Source of the DNA: an uncultured Prevotella sp. | Lineage (GTDB): Bacteria > Bacteroidota > Bacteroidia > Bacteroidales > Bacteroidaceae | Length of the DNA stretch: 64,000 nucleotides | Direction: 5' to 3' | Assembly (NCBI GenBank): GCA_946999045.1 | Contig: CAMQBR010000002.1 | Location: 28,626-92,625 of the forward strand | In this document: in pieces, positions 36,025-45,712 of the stretch | Layout: every line of letters starts with the position of its first letter | How positions within the stretch are numbered: position 1 is the stretch's first letter | The notes under the pieces: generated by a model | Databases searched by the model: none | Seen by the model: the letters and a program-made list of their open reading frames with translations, nothing else | Told to the model about the DNA's origin: nothing | Position numbers and translations under genes: made by a program

Positions 36025-38139
36025 TTACAGAAGAGCTGCATTACCTTTAACCTCTTCTAACACAGCTTTTGCAATAGAGGTTGATACAGGAGCATGGTGA
36101 TCATACTCCATAGAACTTGTTGCACGACCAGAAGTAATAGTTCGTAATGCAGTAACATAGCCAAACATCTCTGCCAATGGAACCATCGCTTTTACGATAC
36201 GAGCACCGCTGCGAGCCTCATCCATACCTTGTACCAAACCACGACGCTTGTTCAAATCACCAATTACATCACCCATGTTCTCTTCTGGAGTAACGACTTC
36301 TACCTTCATAATAGGCTCCATCAATACAGGACTTGCTTTAACACATCCGTTCTTGAATGCGTTGTGAGCAGCAAGCTCGAATGATAGCTGGTCAGAGTCT
36401 ACAGGGTGGAACGAGCCATCTGTTAACACAACCTTCAAGCCCGTAACAGGAAAGCCTCCGAGGACACCGCTCTTCAAGCAGTCTTGGAAACCTTTTTGTA
36501 CTGAAGGAATAAATTCCTTAGGCACATTACCGCCCTTAACCTCATTAATAAACTGCAAATCGCCTTCTGTGTAATCTTCGTCCTTAGGCCCAATTGTAAC
36601 AATAATATCAGCAAACTTACCACGACCACCACTCTGCTTCTTATAAACTTCACGCAAAGTAACTTCCTTGGTAATAGCTTCTTTATAGTTAACCTGAGGT
36701 TTACCTTGGTTACATTCAACCTTAAACTCACGCTTCAAACGGTCGATAATAATATCCAAGTGTAACTCACCCATACCAGAGATAATAGTCTGTCCACTCT
36801 GCTCATCAGTTCTAACGGTAAAGGTAGGGTCCTCTTCAGCCAACTTAGCTAAACCATTATCCAACTTTGCAATGTCAGCTTGGCTCTTAGGCTCAACAGC
36901 AATAGAAATCACTGTATCAGGGAATGTCATTGATTCAAGCACGATAGGATGATCTTCAGCACAAAGCGTATCACCTGTACGAATATCCTTAAAACCTACA
37001 CCAGCACCAATATCACCTGCATCAATGCTTTCCATAGGAATTTCCTGATGAGAGTTCATCTGGAACAAGCGGCTAATTCTCTCTTTCTTGCCTGTACGTG
37101 GGTTGTAAACATAAGAGCCAGCTTCAATCTTACCTGAGTAAACACGGAAGAAAACCAAACGTCCCATGAATGGGTCGGTAGCAATCTTAAATGCCAAAGC
37201 TGCAGTAGGATCGTTTTCTGTAGGCTTACGGTCTTCCTCTTCGTCTGTATCAGGGTTGGTACCAACAATAGCCTCTGTATCAAGTGGAGAAGGCAAGAAT
37301 GCGCAAACATAGTCGAGCAATGGCTGCACCCCCTTATTCTTATAAGAAGAACCGAGCAACATAGGAGTAAGTTCCATAGAGATTGTACCCTTACGAATAG
37401 CTTTAATCAATTCCTCTTCACTAATTTCTTCACCATCAAGATATTTCTCCATCAAGTTATCATCGAAATTAGCAGCTTGCTCAACCAGCTTTTCTCTCCA
37501 TTCCTTAGCTTCGTCTACCAAGTCTTCAGGAATTTCAGTTATGTCATATTCAGCACCCATTGTTTCATCGTGCCAAAACATAGCCTTCATCTTCAACAGA
37601 TCTACTACACCTTTGAAATTTTCCTCTGCTCCAATTGGAATTTGGATAGGGCAAGGATTAGCACCTAAGATATCCTTCATTTGCTGAACTGTCTCAAAGA
37701 AGTTCGCACCAGAGCGGTCCATTTTGTTTACATATCCAATACGAGGAACATTGTATTTATCTGCCTGACGCCACACCGTTTCTGACTGCGGTTGAACACC
37801 ATCAGCAGCAGAGTAAGTAGCAACAGCACCATCAAGAACACGCAACGAACGCTCTACCTCAGCAGTGAAGTCAACGTGTCCTGGAGTATCAATCAAGTTA
37901 ATTTTATAAGTATTCCCGCTATAGTTCCATTGACAAGTAGTAGCAGCTGAAGTAATAGTAATACCACGCTCCTGCTCCTGTACCATCCAGTCCATAGTAG
38001 CAGCACCATCGTGTACCTCACCAATCTTATGAGTTTTCCCAGTATAAAACAAAATACGCTCAGAAGTTGTTGTTTTACCAGCATCAATGTGCGCCATAAT
38101 ACCGATATTACGAGTCAAATGTAAATCGCGATTTGCCAT
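36025..38139 (-). CDS. fusA: Elongation factor G
   Basis: 704 residues. EF-G drives translocation and, with RRF (frr at 2.3 kb), ribosome recycling. G1 is AHIDAGKTTTSERIL (about 16-30), switch region RGITITSAA, G3 DTPGHVDF, G4 NKMDRSG; the C-terminal domains IV-V include SGRATSSMEYDHHAPV. Bacteroidetes can carry a second EF-G paralogue; this one, in the str operon, is the canonical copy. 24 bp after rpsG. Confidence 0.97.
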   Translation of the reverse strand: MANRDLHLTRNIGIMAHIDAGKTTTSERILFYTGKTHKIGEVHDGAATMDWMVQEQERGITITSAATTCQWNYSGNTYKINLIDTPGHVDFTAEVERSLRVLDGAVATYSAADGVQPQSETVWRQADKYNVPRIGYVNKMDRSGANFFETVQQMKDILGANPCPIQIPIGAEENFKGVVDLLKMKAMFWHDETMGAEYDITEIPEDLVDEAKEWREKLVEQAANFDDNLMEKYLDGEEISEEELIKAIRKGTISMELTPMLLGSSYKNKGVQPLLDYVCAFLPSPLDTEAIVGTNPDTDEEEDRKPTENDPTAALAFKIATDPFMGRLVFFRVYSGKIEAGSYVYNPRTGKKERISRLFQMNSHQEIPMESIDAGDIGAGVGFKDIRTGDTLCAEDHPIVLESMTFPDTVISIAVEPKSQADIAKLDNGLAKLAEEDPTFTVRTDEQSGQTIISGMGELHLDIIIDRLKREFKVECNQGKPQVNYKEAITKEVTLREVYKKQSGGRGKFADIIVTIGPKDEDYTEGDLQFINEVKGGNVPKEFIPSVQKGFQDCLKSGVLGGFPVTGLKVVLTDGSFHPVDSDQLSFELAAHNAFKNGCVKASPVLMEPIMKVEVVTPEENMGDVIGDLNKRRGLVQGMDEARSGARIVKAMVPLAEMFGYVTALRTITSGRATSSMEYDHHAPVSTSIAKAVLEEVKGNAALL

Positions 38140-38163
38140 TTTCTTTTTACCTTATTTATAATG

Positions 38164-38640
38164 TTAGAATCTAAAGTGAGCGAATGCGCGGTTTGCCTCT
38201 GCCATACGATGCATATCTTCCTTACGCTTGTAAGCACCGCCCTGATTATTGTATGCGTCCATAATCTCTGCAGCCAACTTATCAGCCATACACTTTCCAC
38301 TGCGTTTACGTGCAAACTGAATTAAGTTTTTCATAGAGATACTTTGTTTACGGTCTGGACGAATTTCTGTTGGTACCTGAAATGTAGCACCACCAATACG
38401 ACGACTTTTCACCTCTACTTGAGGAGTAATGTTATCAAGAGCTTGTTTCCAAATTTCAAGAGGAGTCTTCTCTTCCTTATCCATCTTAGCTTTAACGGTC
38501 TCTAAAGCCTCGTAGAAGATAGTATAAGAAATACTCTTCTTTCCATCATACATTAAGTGATTTACAAACTTAGACACTTTAATGTCATTGAATACGGGAT
38601 CTGGCAAGATCGCACGCTTCTTTGGTTTTGCTTTTCTCAT
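38164..38640 (-). CDS. rpsG: 30S ribosomal protein S7
   Basis: 158 residues. S7 nucleates the 30S head and lies at the E site. MRKAKPKKRAILPDPVFNDI, KVSKFVNHLMYDGKKS, and the RRIGGATFQVPTEIRPDRKQ block. Between rpsL (265-bp spacer with a G10 tract) and fusA. Confidence 0.98.
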   Translation of the reverse strand: MRKAKPKKRAILPDPVFNDIKVSKFVNHLMYDGKKSISYTIFYEALETVKAKMDKEEKTPLEIWKQALDNITPQVEVKSRRIGGATFQVPTEIRPDRKQSISMKNLIQFARKRSGKCMADKLAAEIMDAYNNQGGAYKRKEDMHRMAEANRAFAHFRF

Positions 38641-38771
38641 TTTTTGTTTTTAATTTTGTCTGCGGAGGCTGTTATGTTTGTTCTTCAACGCTCACACCTG
38701 AATGTTTACTCAACCTTTATAATAAATCTCCAGCAAAACTATAAATATATCATTTAATTTTTGTTTTTTTT

Positions 38772-38781
38772 GGGGGGGGGG
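38772..38781 (+). repeat. G10 homopolymer tract in the rpsL-rpsG spacer
   Basis: A run of eight T followed by ten G between rpsL and rpsG (C10-A8 in the transcribed direction). Such tracts slip during replication, but none of the flanking codons depends on it, so any effect would be on spacing or mRNA folding. The 265-bp spacer otherwise holds no recognisable feature. Confidence 0.7.
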
Positions 38782-38905
38782 TTGAAATAAAAGTTTCTAA
38801 GTCATCAAGTTCGCAAGTCTTTCCAATCTCGTGTTCCGAAGTTATGTATCTGTTTACATTCTTACCAACTATCGAGCTCAGTGATTTAGAAACCCTGCTG
38901 CTAAA

Positions 38906-39289
38906 TTATTTTTTACCAGCTTTAGGACGCTTAGCGCCATACTTAGAACGACGCTGTGTACGGTTTGCAACACCTGCAGTATCTAATGTACCACGGACTA
39001 TATGATAACGCACACCTGGGAGGTCTTTTACACGACCGCCACGTACCAATACGATACTATGCTCTTGCAAGTTATGTCCTTCTCCTGGAATATAAGAATT
39101 AACTTCCTTTTGATTGGTTAAACGCACACGAGCAACTTTACGCATTGCTGAGTTAGGCTTCTTTGGAGTGGTTGTATACACACGAACGCAAACACCACGA
39201 CGCTGTGGACAATTATCCAAAGCTGGTGATTTACTTGTGCTTTCAATCACACATCTGCCTTTTCTAACTAATTGTGAAATAGTAGGCAT
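38906..39289 (-). CDS. rpsL: 30S ribosomal protein S12
   Basis: 127 residues. S12 monitors codon-anticodon pairing; mutations give streptomycin resistance. MPTISQLVRKGRCVIESTSK, TTPKKPNSAMRKVARVRLTN (the lysine of the KPNS motif is unmutated) and VRGGRVKDLPGVRYHIVRGT, where the second streptomycin position (K in RVKDLPG) is also wild type. First gene of the cluster, under its own promoter. Confidence 0.98.
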   Translation of the reverse strand: MPTISQLVRKGRCVIESTSKSPALDNCPQRRGVCVRVYTTTPKKPNSAMRKVARVRLTNQKEVNSYIPGEGHNLQEHSIVLVRGGRVKDLPGVRYHIVRGTLDTAGVANRTQRRSKYGAKRPKAGKK

Positions 39290-39393
39290 AATTTTTACTT
39301 TTTATTATATATTTTTATTTGTTTATTCTTATCCATACGAAAATGCATACTATACCTGTAATATAGCTCACGATACAATAAGCTTTTCGAGCT

Positions 39394-39402
39394 GCAAAGA
39401 TA
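39394..39402 (-). promoter_or_regulatory. Promoter of the str/S10 ribosomal cluster
   Basis: Minus strand reads TATCTTTGC, an exact -7 match, about 105 bp before rpsL. The leader of about 100 nt is long enough for an attenuator but I see no strong hairpin. The rest of 39403-39590 is AT-rich and featureless. Confidence 0.65.
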
Positions 39403-39589
39403 CAAATAATATATAGAACAGTATTATAAATTACTCATACAAATAGCTACATAGCACATTTTTAACTAAATATAACTCTATAACAAAAAGATTAACACTA
39501 AATATATGCTCTACAATAGTAATATTCGCACAAGAAATTATTTTCTCAAACATTTACATAACATCATTTTATCAATTGGGTTGATTCAA

Positions 39590-39965
39590 CTTCAAGATGC
39601 AACTACGTTTGCAAATTTAAATAAAACGTTTCAAGTGGCGTTCTAATTACCATTTTTTTCTTGGTCTTGCATTTATTTTATGCTGATATGATTTGATTAT
39701 CTTTATTTAAATCGTTTTCTTGAATGTATTGTCGGTAGAATTTATTCGTGTACTCAATTAGCTCTTTTTCCCATAAGCAGCAAGGATTCACAAAAGATCT
39801 TTTCGTATCTAATGCCTTTTCCAACCACTTGTTGTCTGCAAATTTTGGTTCTTTATCCATGGCTATTGTTTTTTACTGTATGTTTGTAAAGCAGCAACAC
39901 GCAGTATACGACTTGGGGAGCACGCCTTTGTTTTTTTCTTTCTTCAGTTTCCTTATCATGGTGAA
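39590..39965 (-). pseudogene. Degraded IS30-family transposase remnant
   Basis: On the minus strand LLYKHTVK, then (after a frameshift near 39855) MDKEPKFADNKWLEKALDTK, NPCCLWEKELIEYTNK and RQYIQEN, the same DDE region as the remnant at 17726. The nucleotide match continues through DNQI and beyond the stop at 39678 into GCAACTACGTTTGCAAATTT, matching 18278-18305. Active-site DNG is degraded to KEP. It is uninterrupted where the other copy carries the MITE. Confidence 0.75.
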
Positions 39966-40319
39966 CACAAGAGTACACAGCTCTTTTTCTATTAATAAAG
40001 GTGGATGGTGATAAAAATTTATCTTTATGCTTTTGTGTCAACAACAATGTTAACGCAATGAAAAAGCTGCTGCTACTTAGTAAAGGAAAGAGTTACTTTT
40101 GTCCTATTATTTTACCCAAAAACTGCCATCTAAAATCTTCAAAATAGAAAAATTTAATAGGCAAACGCACTACAAAAATGGGCTGATTTTCACAAAAGAG
40201 ATGTTTTTCAAAGCAGAAATATAGACTTAACACCCTTTGGAAATATCTTTTAGAACTGCTATCTACATGCAATAGTAAACTTAAAGTATGCAAATTGTGC
40301 CGCTATCTCAATGCTTTAA

Positions 40320-40998
40320 TTGACAAAAAGTGGCAAAAATAGGCAAGAAAAGAGACGCTGTAAACGTAACGCATTTAATAACAACAGATTACAAGCTCTA
40401 CCTATCTTTAGCGTATTTGCTACCAATATTGCTGTTGGATGTTTACACGAGAATAATGAGAGGTACTTTGTAAAGAAAATTCGTTATAGAGCCATTATTT
40501 TCGATAAGTTTCATATATTTAAGGCTCAAATGAGGCTATTGATACAGTACGCAAAGAAGAACACAAAGAGACAGGACTACTTAAAGAACATCGTTTTACG
40601 TTGCTATACAATAAGAAGAATCTCTCATCCAAGAAAACATTCTGATGACCTACCCAACCATAGGAAAGGTTTATTCCTTAAGGAATCTTTTACAGATATA
40701 TTCAATGAATGTACTAAAGATTCTGTAAAGGAACTTGTTTCGTGGTGTAAAATGGTAGAACAATCGGCTATTAAGCCGTTGGTTGATTTCGTTGCAATGA
40801 TAAGATCGCATATGTATGGTATCAAGAAGCTCTTTGCCGTGAAGAATGTCAATAACGGAGTTCTGGAGGGATTGAACTCAAAGATACAACTTGCTAAAAG
40901 GAGAGCAAGGGGATTCGTAAATACAGAAAACTTTAAGTATATGGCCTTATTTTGTAACAGGAGGGCTTAAACTTGATTACCCACACAATTCGTTATAG
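40320..40998 (+). pseudogene. ISL3-family transposase remnant
   Basis: The C-terminal two-thirds of an ISL3-type transposase: IIFDKFHIFKAQ, then the Lys-rich middle, and NVNNGVLEGLNSKIQLAKRR with ARGFVNTENFKYMALF, the family's conserved end. A frameshift near 40957 hides the last residues: the frame with GGLKLDYPHNSL and a TAG at 40996-40998 is the expected C-terminus. The N-terminal zinc ribbon is missing. Inactive. Confidence 0.75.
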
Positions 40999-41039
40999 AG
41001 CCAAAATTTTCAACATCCCATTTCTCATTTTATAAAAAA

Positions 41040-41351
41040 TTATGCCTCCCCTTTCCCTACCTCAAATGGGGCGATGGTGCGTTCTTCTGTTTCGGGTAAT
41101 CTAATTTTACCAAACTGTTGCTCGTATTTGTACATATTTTCTTGCAATGCCAGCATCAAGCGTTTGGCATGTTCAGGAGCCATCACTACCCTACTAGCTA
41201 CTTGAGGTTTGGGCATACCTGGTAGGATACTGGTAAAATCAAAAACAAACTCAGATGAGGAGTGAGAAATCAATGCTAAATTTACATACTTACCTTGTGC
41301 CACTTCTGGATTTAATTCTAATTGCAATCCTTGTTCTTTATTTTCTTCCAT
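41040..41351 (-). CDS. DUF3467 domain protein
   Basis: 103 residues. The family wording is visible in LELNPEVAQGKYVNLALISH, SSSEFVFDFTSILPGMPKPQ and VASRVVMAPEHAKRLMLALQ. Function unknown. In many Bacteroidetes this gene lies between rpoC and rpsL; here it is on the same strand as rpsL and upstream of it, but IS remnants separate them and rpoC is not next to it. That suggests a rearrangement broke the rpoBC-rpsL linkage. Confidence 0.85.
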   Translation of the reverse strand: MEENKEQGLQLELNPEVAQGKYVNLALISHSSSEFVFDFTSILPGMPKPQVASRVVMAPEHAKRLMLALQENMYKYEQQFGKIRLPETEERTIAPFEVGKGEA

Positions 41352-42249
41352 ATTATTATTTTTTTATTTTGCAGTAAAAGTAAACAATATTTTTGAATTT
41401 ACCTAAACAACGTTACATTTTTATTGTGAATGCCTCTTTTAAGAGAAAACATAACTAAAGCTTTCCGCTCTCTATTTTAACGTGAGTTCGATGAATTTAC
41501 GCTATTTAACGAAATACAAACATATTGGTACGTCTACATACACTGCTTTCATTCCGCAATACAGACACTTGCATTTGCGAGATGAATAAATGCAGTTTGC
41601 TATTAGCTATTTTTCTAAATCCATTAATGAACGTTTCACTGATAAACCTGCTATTACACAATACATATTGGGTGCAACGCATTTGGGTTTCTAATGGCCA
41701 TTTTATTACTTCTATAGCCCTTGAAAACTTTCTGCTAATATGTTTTCTATTGTTATTCCTGTTTTTTCTATCATAGTAACATCAATGATGTAACATTTTT
41801 GAACACCGCCATCCGTTGCCTTTTCCTTATGAAGAACACTTTAAAAGTGGAATATCGTGTTACAGGTATCATTTTTTTTACACTCAACCAGTCTTCCAAC
41901 CCAGATAGATTATCCGCTCATAATATTCATCCTTAATTCATTATTATTTTATACCTTACATACATTCAAAGATATAAGCAACCATAGAGAAATCTGTTAT
42001 TTGTTTCATAAAAAGTCCTCATAACGTATATTTTACCTATTGCTTTTCTGTATCTTACAATATCTAATCACGTTATATTATATAATGTTATATAATGGTT
42101 TTGAAAAAGGAGTTGAATCTCTAATAAAATAATAACTTTAGCTCCTCCTGCATGGTTAAATAGATACCGAAATTGCATTTTTTAGTTAAAAAAACATCTA
42201 ACGACAGTATATTTTTATAAAATTACTTGCACGCAAACATTATTTAACC
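41352..42249. other. Gene-free gap before import locus 2
   Basis: About 0.9 kb of AT-rich sequence. Minus-strand frames around 41500-41640 include a short CKCLYCGMK, reminiscent of an ISL3-type zinc ribbon and possibly the missing N-terminus of the remnant at 40320, but in the wrong orientation and with stops. Nothing else convincing was found. Confidence 0.4.
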
Positions 42250-42258
42250 TATATTTGC
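42250..42258 (+). promoter_or_regulatory. Promoter of import locus 2
   Basis: TATATTTGC (-7) with TTG at 42227-42229, 20 bp upstream. It leaves a leader of about 120 nt to the susC start at 42383, longer than that of locus 1. Confidence 0.65.
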
Positions 42259-42382
42259 GATACAAATTAGCAATAGTTATATATTTTAGAATGTATTTAC
42301 TTATGTATTTATACCTTAATATGGGTTTTTATTATATTTTACAAGTATGTTATTTGGATTAATCAATTTTTAAGAGAATGGT

Positions 42383-45300
42383 ATGAAACAAAAATTAACA
42401 TTTTTTTTGCTTGTGAGTTTGTTTTTCTGTGTAGGATTAGCAAGTGCTCAGACCAAAATCAATGGTGTTGTTACATCTGCCGATGACGGACAGCCAGTGA
42501 TTGGAGCCTCTGTTATGATTATTGGAACAAAGACAGGCGTAGTAACCGATTTTGAGGGTAAGTTTACACTTACTACTTCAAAGAAAAATCCTATGATTGC
42601 AATATCGTACATAGGAATGAAATCACAAAAGCTTCATGGTACACAAAACATGAAAATTGTGTTACAATCGGATGCACAGAAAGTAGACGAAGTCGTGGTT
42701 ACAGGTCTACAAAAGACCGATAAACGTCTCTTCACAGGTGCAACAACGAAGGTATCTGCGAAAGATGCCAAGATTGATGGTATGGCTGATATAAGCCGTT
42801 CGCTCGAAGGGCGTGCCGCAGGTGTCAGTGTGCAAAATGTATCTGGAACCTTTGGTACAGCGCCAAAGATTAGGGTACGTGGTGCAACTTCTATTTATGG
42901 TAGCTCTACACCTTTGTGGGTAGTAGATGGTGTTATTATGGATAATATTGTAGATGTTAGTGCTGATGATCTTTCATCTGGTGACGCTGCTACCCTTATA
43001 TCTTCGGCTATTGCAGGACTCAATGCTGATGATATAGAGAGCTTCCAGATATTAAAAGATGGTTCGGCTACATCTATTTATGGTGCACGAGCTATGGCTG
43101 GTGTCATTGTTATTACCACCAAAAGAGGTAAGGCAGGTACCAATCGTATTAACTATACTGGTGAGTTCTCTATGCGCTTAAAGCCAAGCTATCGCAACTT
43201 TAACATTATGAACTCTCAAGATCAAATGGGCGTGTACAAAGAATTGTACAAAAACGGTTTGCTGCGTTTTGAGAATTCTTATCGTTCTTCAGCAAGTGGT
43301 GTATATGGTAAGATGTTCCATTTGATGAACGATTATGACCCAAAGTCAGGCTTTGGACTTGCCAACACACCAGAGGCTATGAGACAATATTTGCGTGAAG
43401 CAGAATACAGAAACACAGATTGGTTCGACTTATTGTTCTCTAACAGCATTTCTCAAAACCATGCTATCAGTATGGCATCAGGTACTGATAAGGCTCAGTA
43501 CTATGTTTCTACCAGTGTTATGACAGACCCAGGTTGGACACGTCAAAGTAAGGTACAGCGTTATACTGGTAACTTGAACGCTTTATACAACTTGTATCAC
43601 AACCTGTCGCTTAACTTTATTACCAATGCATCTTATCGTCAGCAACGCGCACCTGGTACATTAGGCTCTTCTTTCAATGCAGTAAGAGGAGAAGTATCAC
43701 GCGATTTCGATATCAACCCTTATTCGTACGCTCTGAACTCTTCTCGCACATTAGATCCTAATACTTATTATATTAGAAACTATTGCCCATTTAACATCTT
43801 CCACGAGTTGGACAACAACTATATGGACTTAGATGTAATTGACTTGAAATTCCAAGCAGAAGTAAAGTGGAAACCATGGAAGAAGGTTGAGTTGTCTGCT
43901 ATTGGAGCTTACAAATATTCTGCAAGTTCACAGGCTCACAAGATTAAAGACTTCTCTAACCAGGCACTTGCATACCGTGCAATGGACGATGCTACAATGA
44001 GAGATTCTAACGCATGGCTGTATACCGATCCTGATAATCCTAACTCGTTACCTATAACAGTATTACCAAAAGGTGGTTTCTACTTTGATAACCGTTATAA
44101 GATGAATAGCTGGGACTTCCGTGCAACAGCAAGCTACAACGATGTTTATAAGAATGTACACATCCTTAACTTATTCGGAGGTATGGAAGCTAACTCTATT
44201 GACCGTACAAGTTCAGGCTTCGATGGTATTGGTATGCAATATTTTATGGGACAGCTACCCGCATTTGATTATCGATACTTTAAACAGCTAAGCGAGGAGA
44301 ACTCTAACTATTATTATCTGTCAGATCACTACATGCGCAACTTATCATTTTTTGGTAATGCTACCTATTCGTATAATGGTATTTATACCATCAACGGTAC
44401 AGTACGTTATGAGGGTTCTAATAAGTTAGGTAAAAGTCGCTCTGCTCGTTGGTTACCTACTTGGAACGTTTCAGGTGCATGGAACATTCACGAAGAAAAT
44501 TTCTTCAAAGCATTGCAACCAGCCGTTTCTCATGCAACACTCAGATTATCTTACTCACTTACGGCTGACCGCGGTCCTTCAAGTGTAACAAATTCACGCG
44601 TCGTTATCAAGAGTTATAACCCATGGCGTCCATTCACCAATGTAAAGGAATCTGGGCTTTCGGTACGGGATTATGAGAACTCTGAATTAACATACGAAAA
44701 GAAACACGAGTTTAATGTTGGTTTGGCATTAGGCTTTATCAACAACAGAATTAATGTAGAGTTTGACTGGTACAAGCGTAACAATTTCGACTTAATTGGT
44801 CCGACCACCACAATGGGTGTAGGAGGAGCCGTTACTAAGTTTGGCAACATTGCCAGCATGAAGTCGAATGGTGAAGAGTTATCTATTACCACTCGCAACT
44901 TTGTTAATGACTTTAAGTGGACTACCAACTTTATTTTCTCACACACAAAGAACGAAGTTACAGCATTGGAGTCGCAGAACCGTTTGTTTAGGATGATTTC
45001 TGGTTCAGGTTTCACCATGGTAGGTTATCCTGTACGTTCATTGTTCTCTATGGACTTCCGTGGTTTGTCTAAGAGTGGTATCCCCACCTTTATCAACCAA
45101 GACGGTGAACTTACTACCAGCGACATCGACTTCCAATCAAAAGACGTAAGCCATTTGGTATATGAAGGTCCTACCGATCCTACTATCACAGGAAGTTTTG
45201 GTAACACTTTCTCATACAAAGGTTTCAATCTCAATGTATTTATCACGTACGCTGCAGGCAACAAGGTTCGTTTGGATCCTTCATTCTTCAGCTCTTATTC

Positions 45301-45694
45301 TGACCTTGATGCCAATCCTGTTGAGTTTAAGAACCGCTGGGTACAAGAGGGTGATGAAAAAATTACTAATATACCATGTATACCAGACTTACGCAAACTG
45401 CAACAAAACAGCAAAATGTATTTAGCTTACAACGCATATAACCGTTCAACAGCTCGTGTAGCCAAAGGTGATTTTATCCGTATGAAAGAAATATCACTCT
45501 CTTACGATTTCCCAAAACGCTGGATTAGCTTTGCTAAAATAAATGCGTTCTCTCTTAAGTTACAGGCAACCAACCTCTTCCTCATCTACTCAGACAAGAA
45601 ACTGAATGGACAGGATCCTGAGTTCTTTAACACTGGTGGTGTGGCAGTGCCATTGCCAAAACAATTTACGCTTACCGTAAGACTGGGACTTTAA
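42383..45694 (+). CDS. SusC/RagA-family TonB-dependent outer-membrane transporter, locus 2
   Basis: 1103 residues, the same length as the locus 1 paralogue. Signal peptide (about 1-22), carboxypeptidase-like domain DGQPVIGASVMIIGTKTGVV, TonB-box-like KVDEVVVTGLQ, plug with VRGATSIYGSSTPLWVVDG and DGSATSIYGARAMAGVIVIT, barrel to a final TLTVRLGL. The plug and C-terminal 60 residues are close to identical to locus 1; the extracellular loops differ (e.g. around 540-640), suggesting a related but distinct ligand. First gene of the plus-strand operon. Confidence 0.95.
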   Translation: MKQKLTFFLLVSLFFCVGLASAQTKINGVVTSADDGQPVIGASVMIIGTKTGVVTDFEGKFTLTTSKKNPMIAISYIGMKSQKLHGTQNMKIVLQSDAQKVDEVVVTGLQKTDKRLFTGATTKVSAKDAKIDGMADISRSLEGRAAGVSVQNVSGTFGTAPKIRVRGATSIYGSSTPLWVVDGVIMDNIVDVSADDLSSGDAATLISSAIAGLNADDIESFQILKDGSATSIYGARAMAGVIVITTKRGKAGTNRINYTGEFSMRLKPSYRNFNIMNSQDQMGVYKELYKNGLLRFENSYRSSASGVYGKMFHLMNDYDPKSGFGLANTPEAMRQYLREAEYRNTDWFDLLFSNSISQNHAISMASGTDKAQYYVSTSVMTDPGWTRQSKVQRYTGNLNALYNLYHNLSLNFITNASYRQQRAPGTLGSSFNAVRGEVSRDFDINPYSYALNSSRTLDPNTYYIRNYCPFNIFHELDNNYMDLDVIDLKFQAEVKWKPWKKVELSAIGAYKYSASSQAHKIKDFSNQALAYRAMDDATMRDSNAWLYTDPDNPNSLPITVLPKGGFYFDNRYKMNSWDFRATASYNDVYKNVHILNLFGGMEANSIDRTSSGFDGIGMQYFMGQLPAFDYRYFKQLSEENSNYYYLSDHYMRNLSFFGNATYSYNGIYTINGTVRYEGSNKLGKSRSARWLPTWNVSGAWNIHEENFFKALQPAVSHATLRLSYSLTADRGPSSVTNSRVVIKSYNPWRPFTNVKESGLSVRDYENSELTYEKKHEFNVGLALGFINNRINVEFDWYKRNNFDLIGPTTTMGVGGAVTKFGNIASMKSNGEELSITTRNFVNDFKWTTNFIFSHTKNEVTALESQNRLFRMISGSGFTMVGYPVRSLFSMDFRGLSKSGIPTFINQDGELTTSDIDFQSKDVSHLVYEGPTDPTITGSFGNTFSYKGFNLNVFITYAAGNKVRLDPSFFSSYSDLDANPVEFKNRWVQEGDEKITNIPCIPDLRKLQQNSKMYLAYNAYNRSTARVAKGDFIRMKEISLSYDFPKRWISFAKINAFSLKLQATNLFLIYSDKKLNGQDPEFFNTGGVAVPLPKQFTLTVRLGL

Positions 45695-45712
45695 TTACAA
45701 AAAGTAACAATT

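Noticed and set aside
41500..41640. Missing N-terminus of the ISL3 transposase
   Set aside because: Only a short cysteine-rich frame is seen, with stops and on the opposite strand from the remnant.
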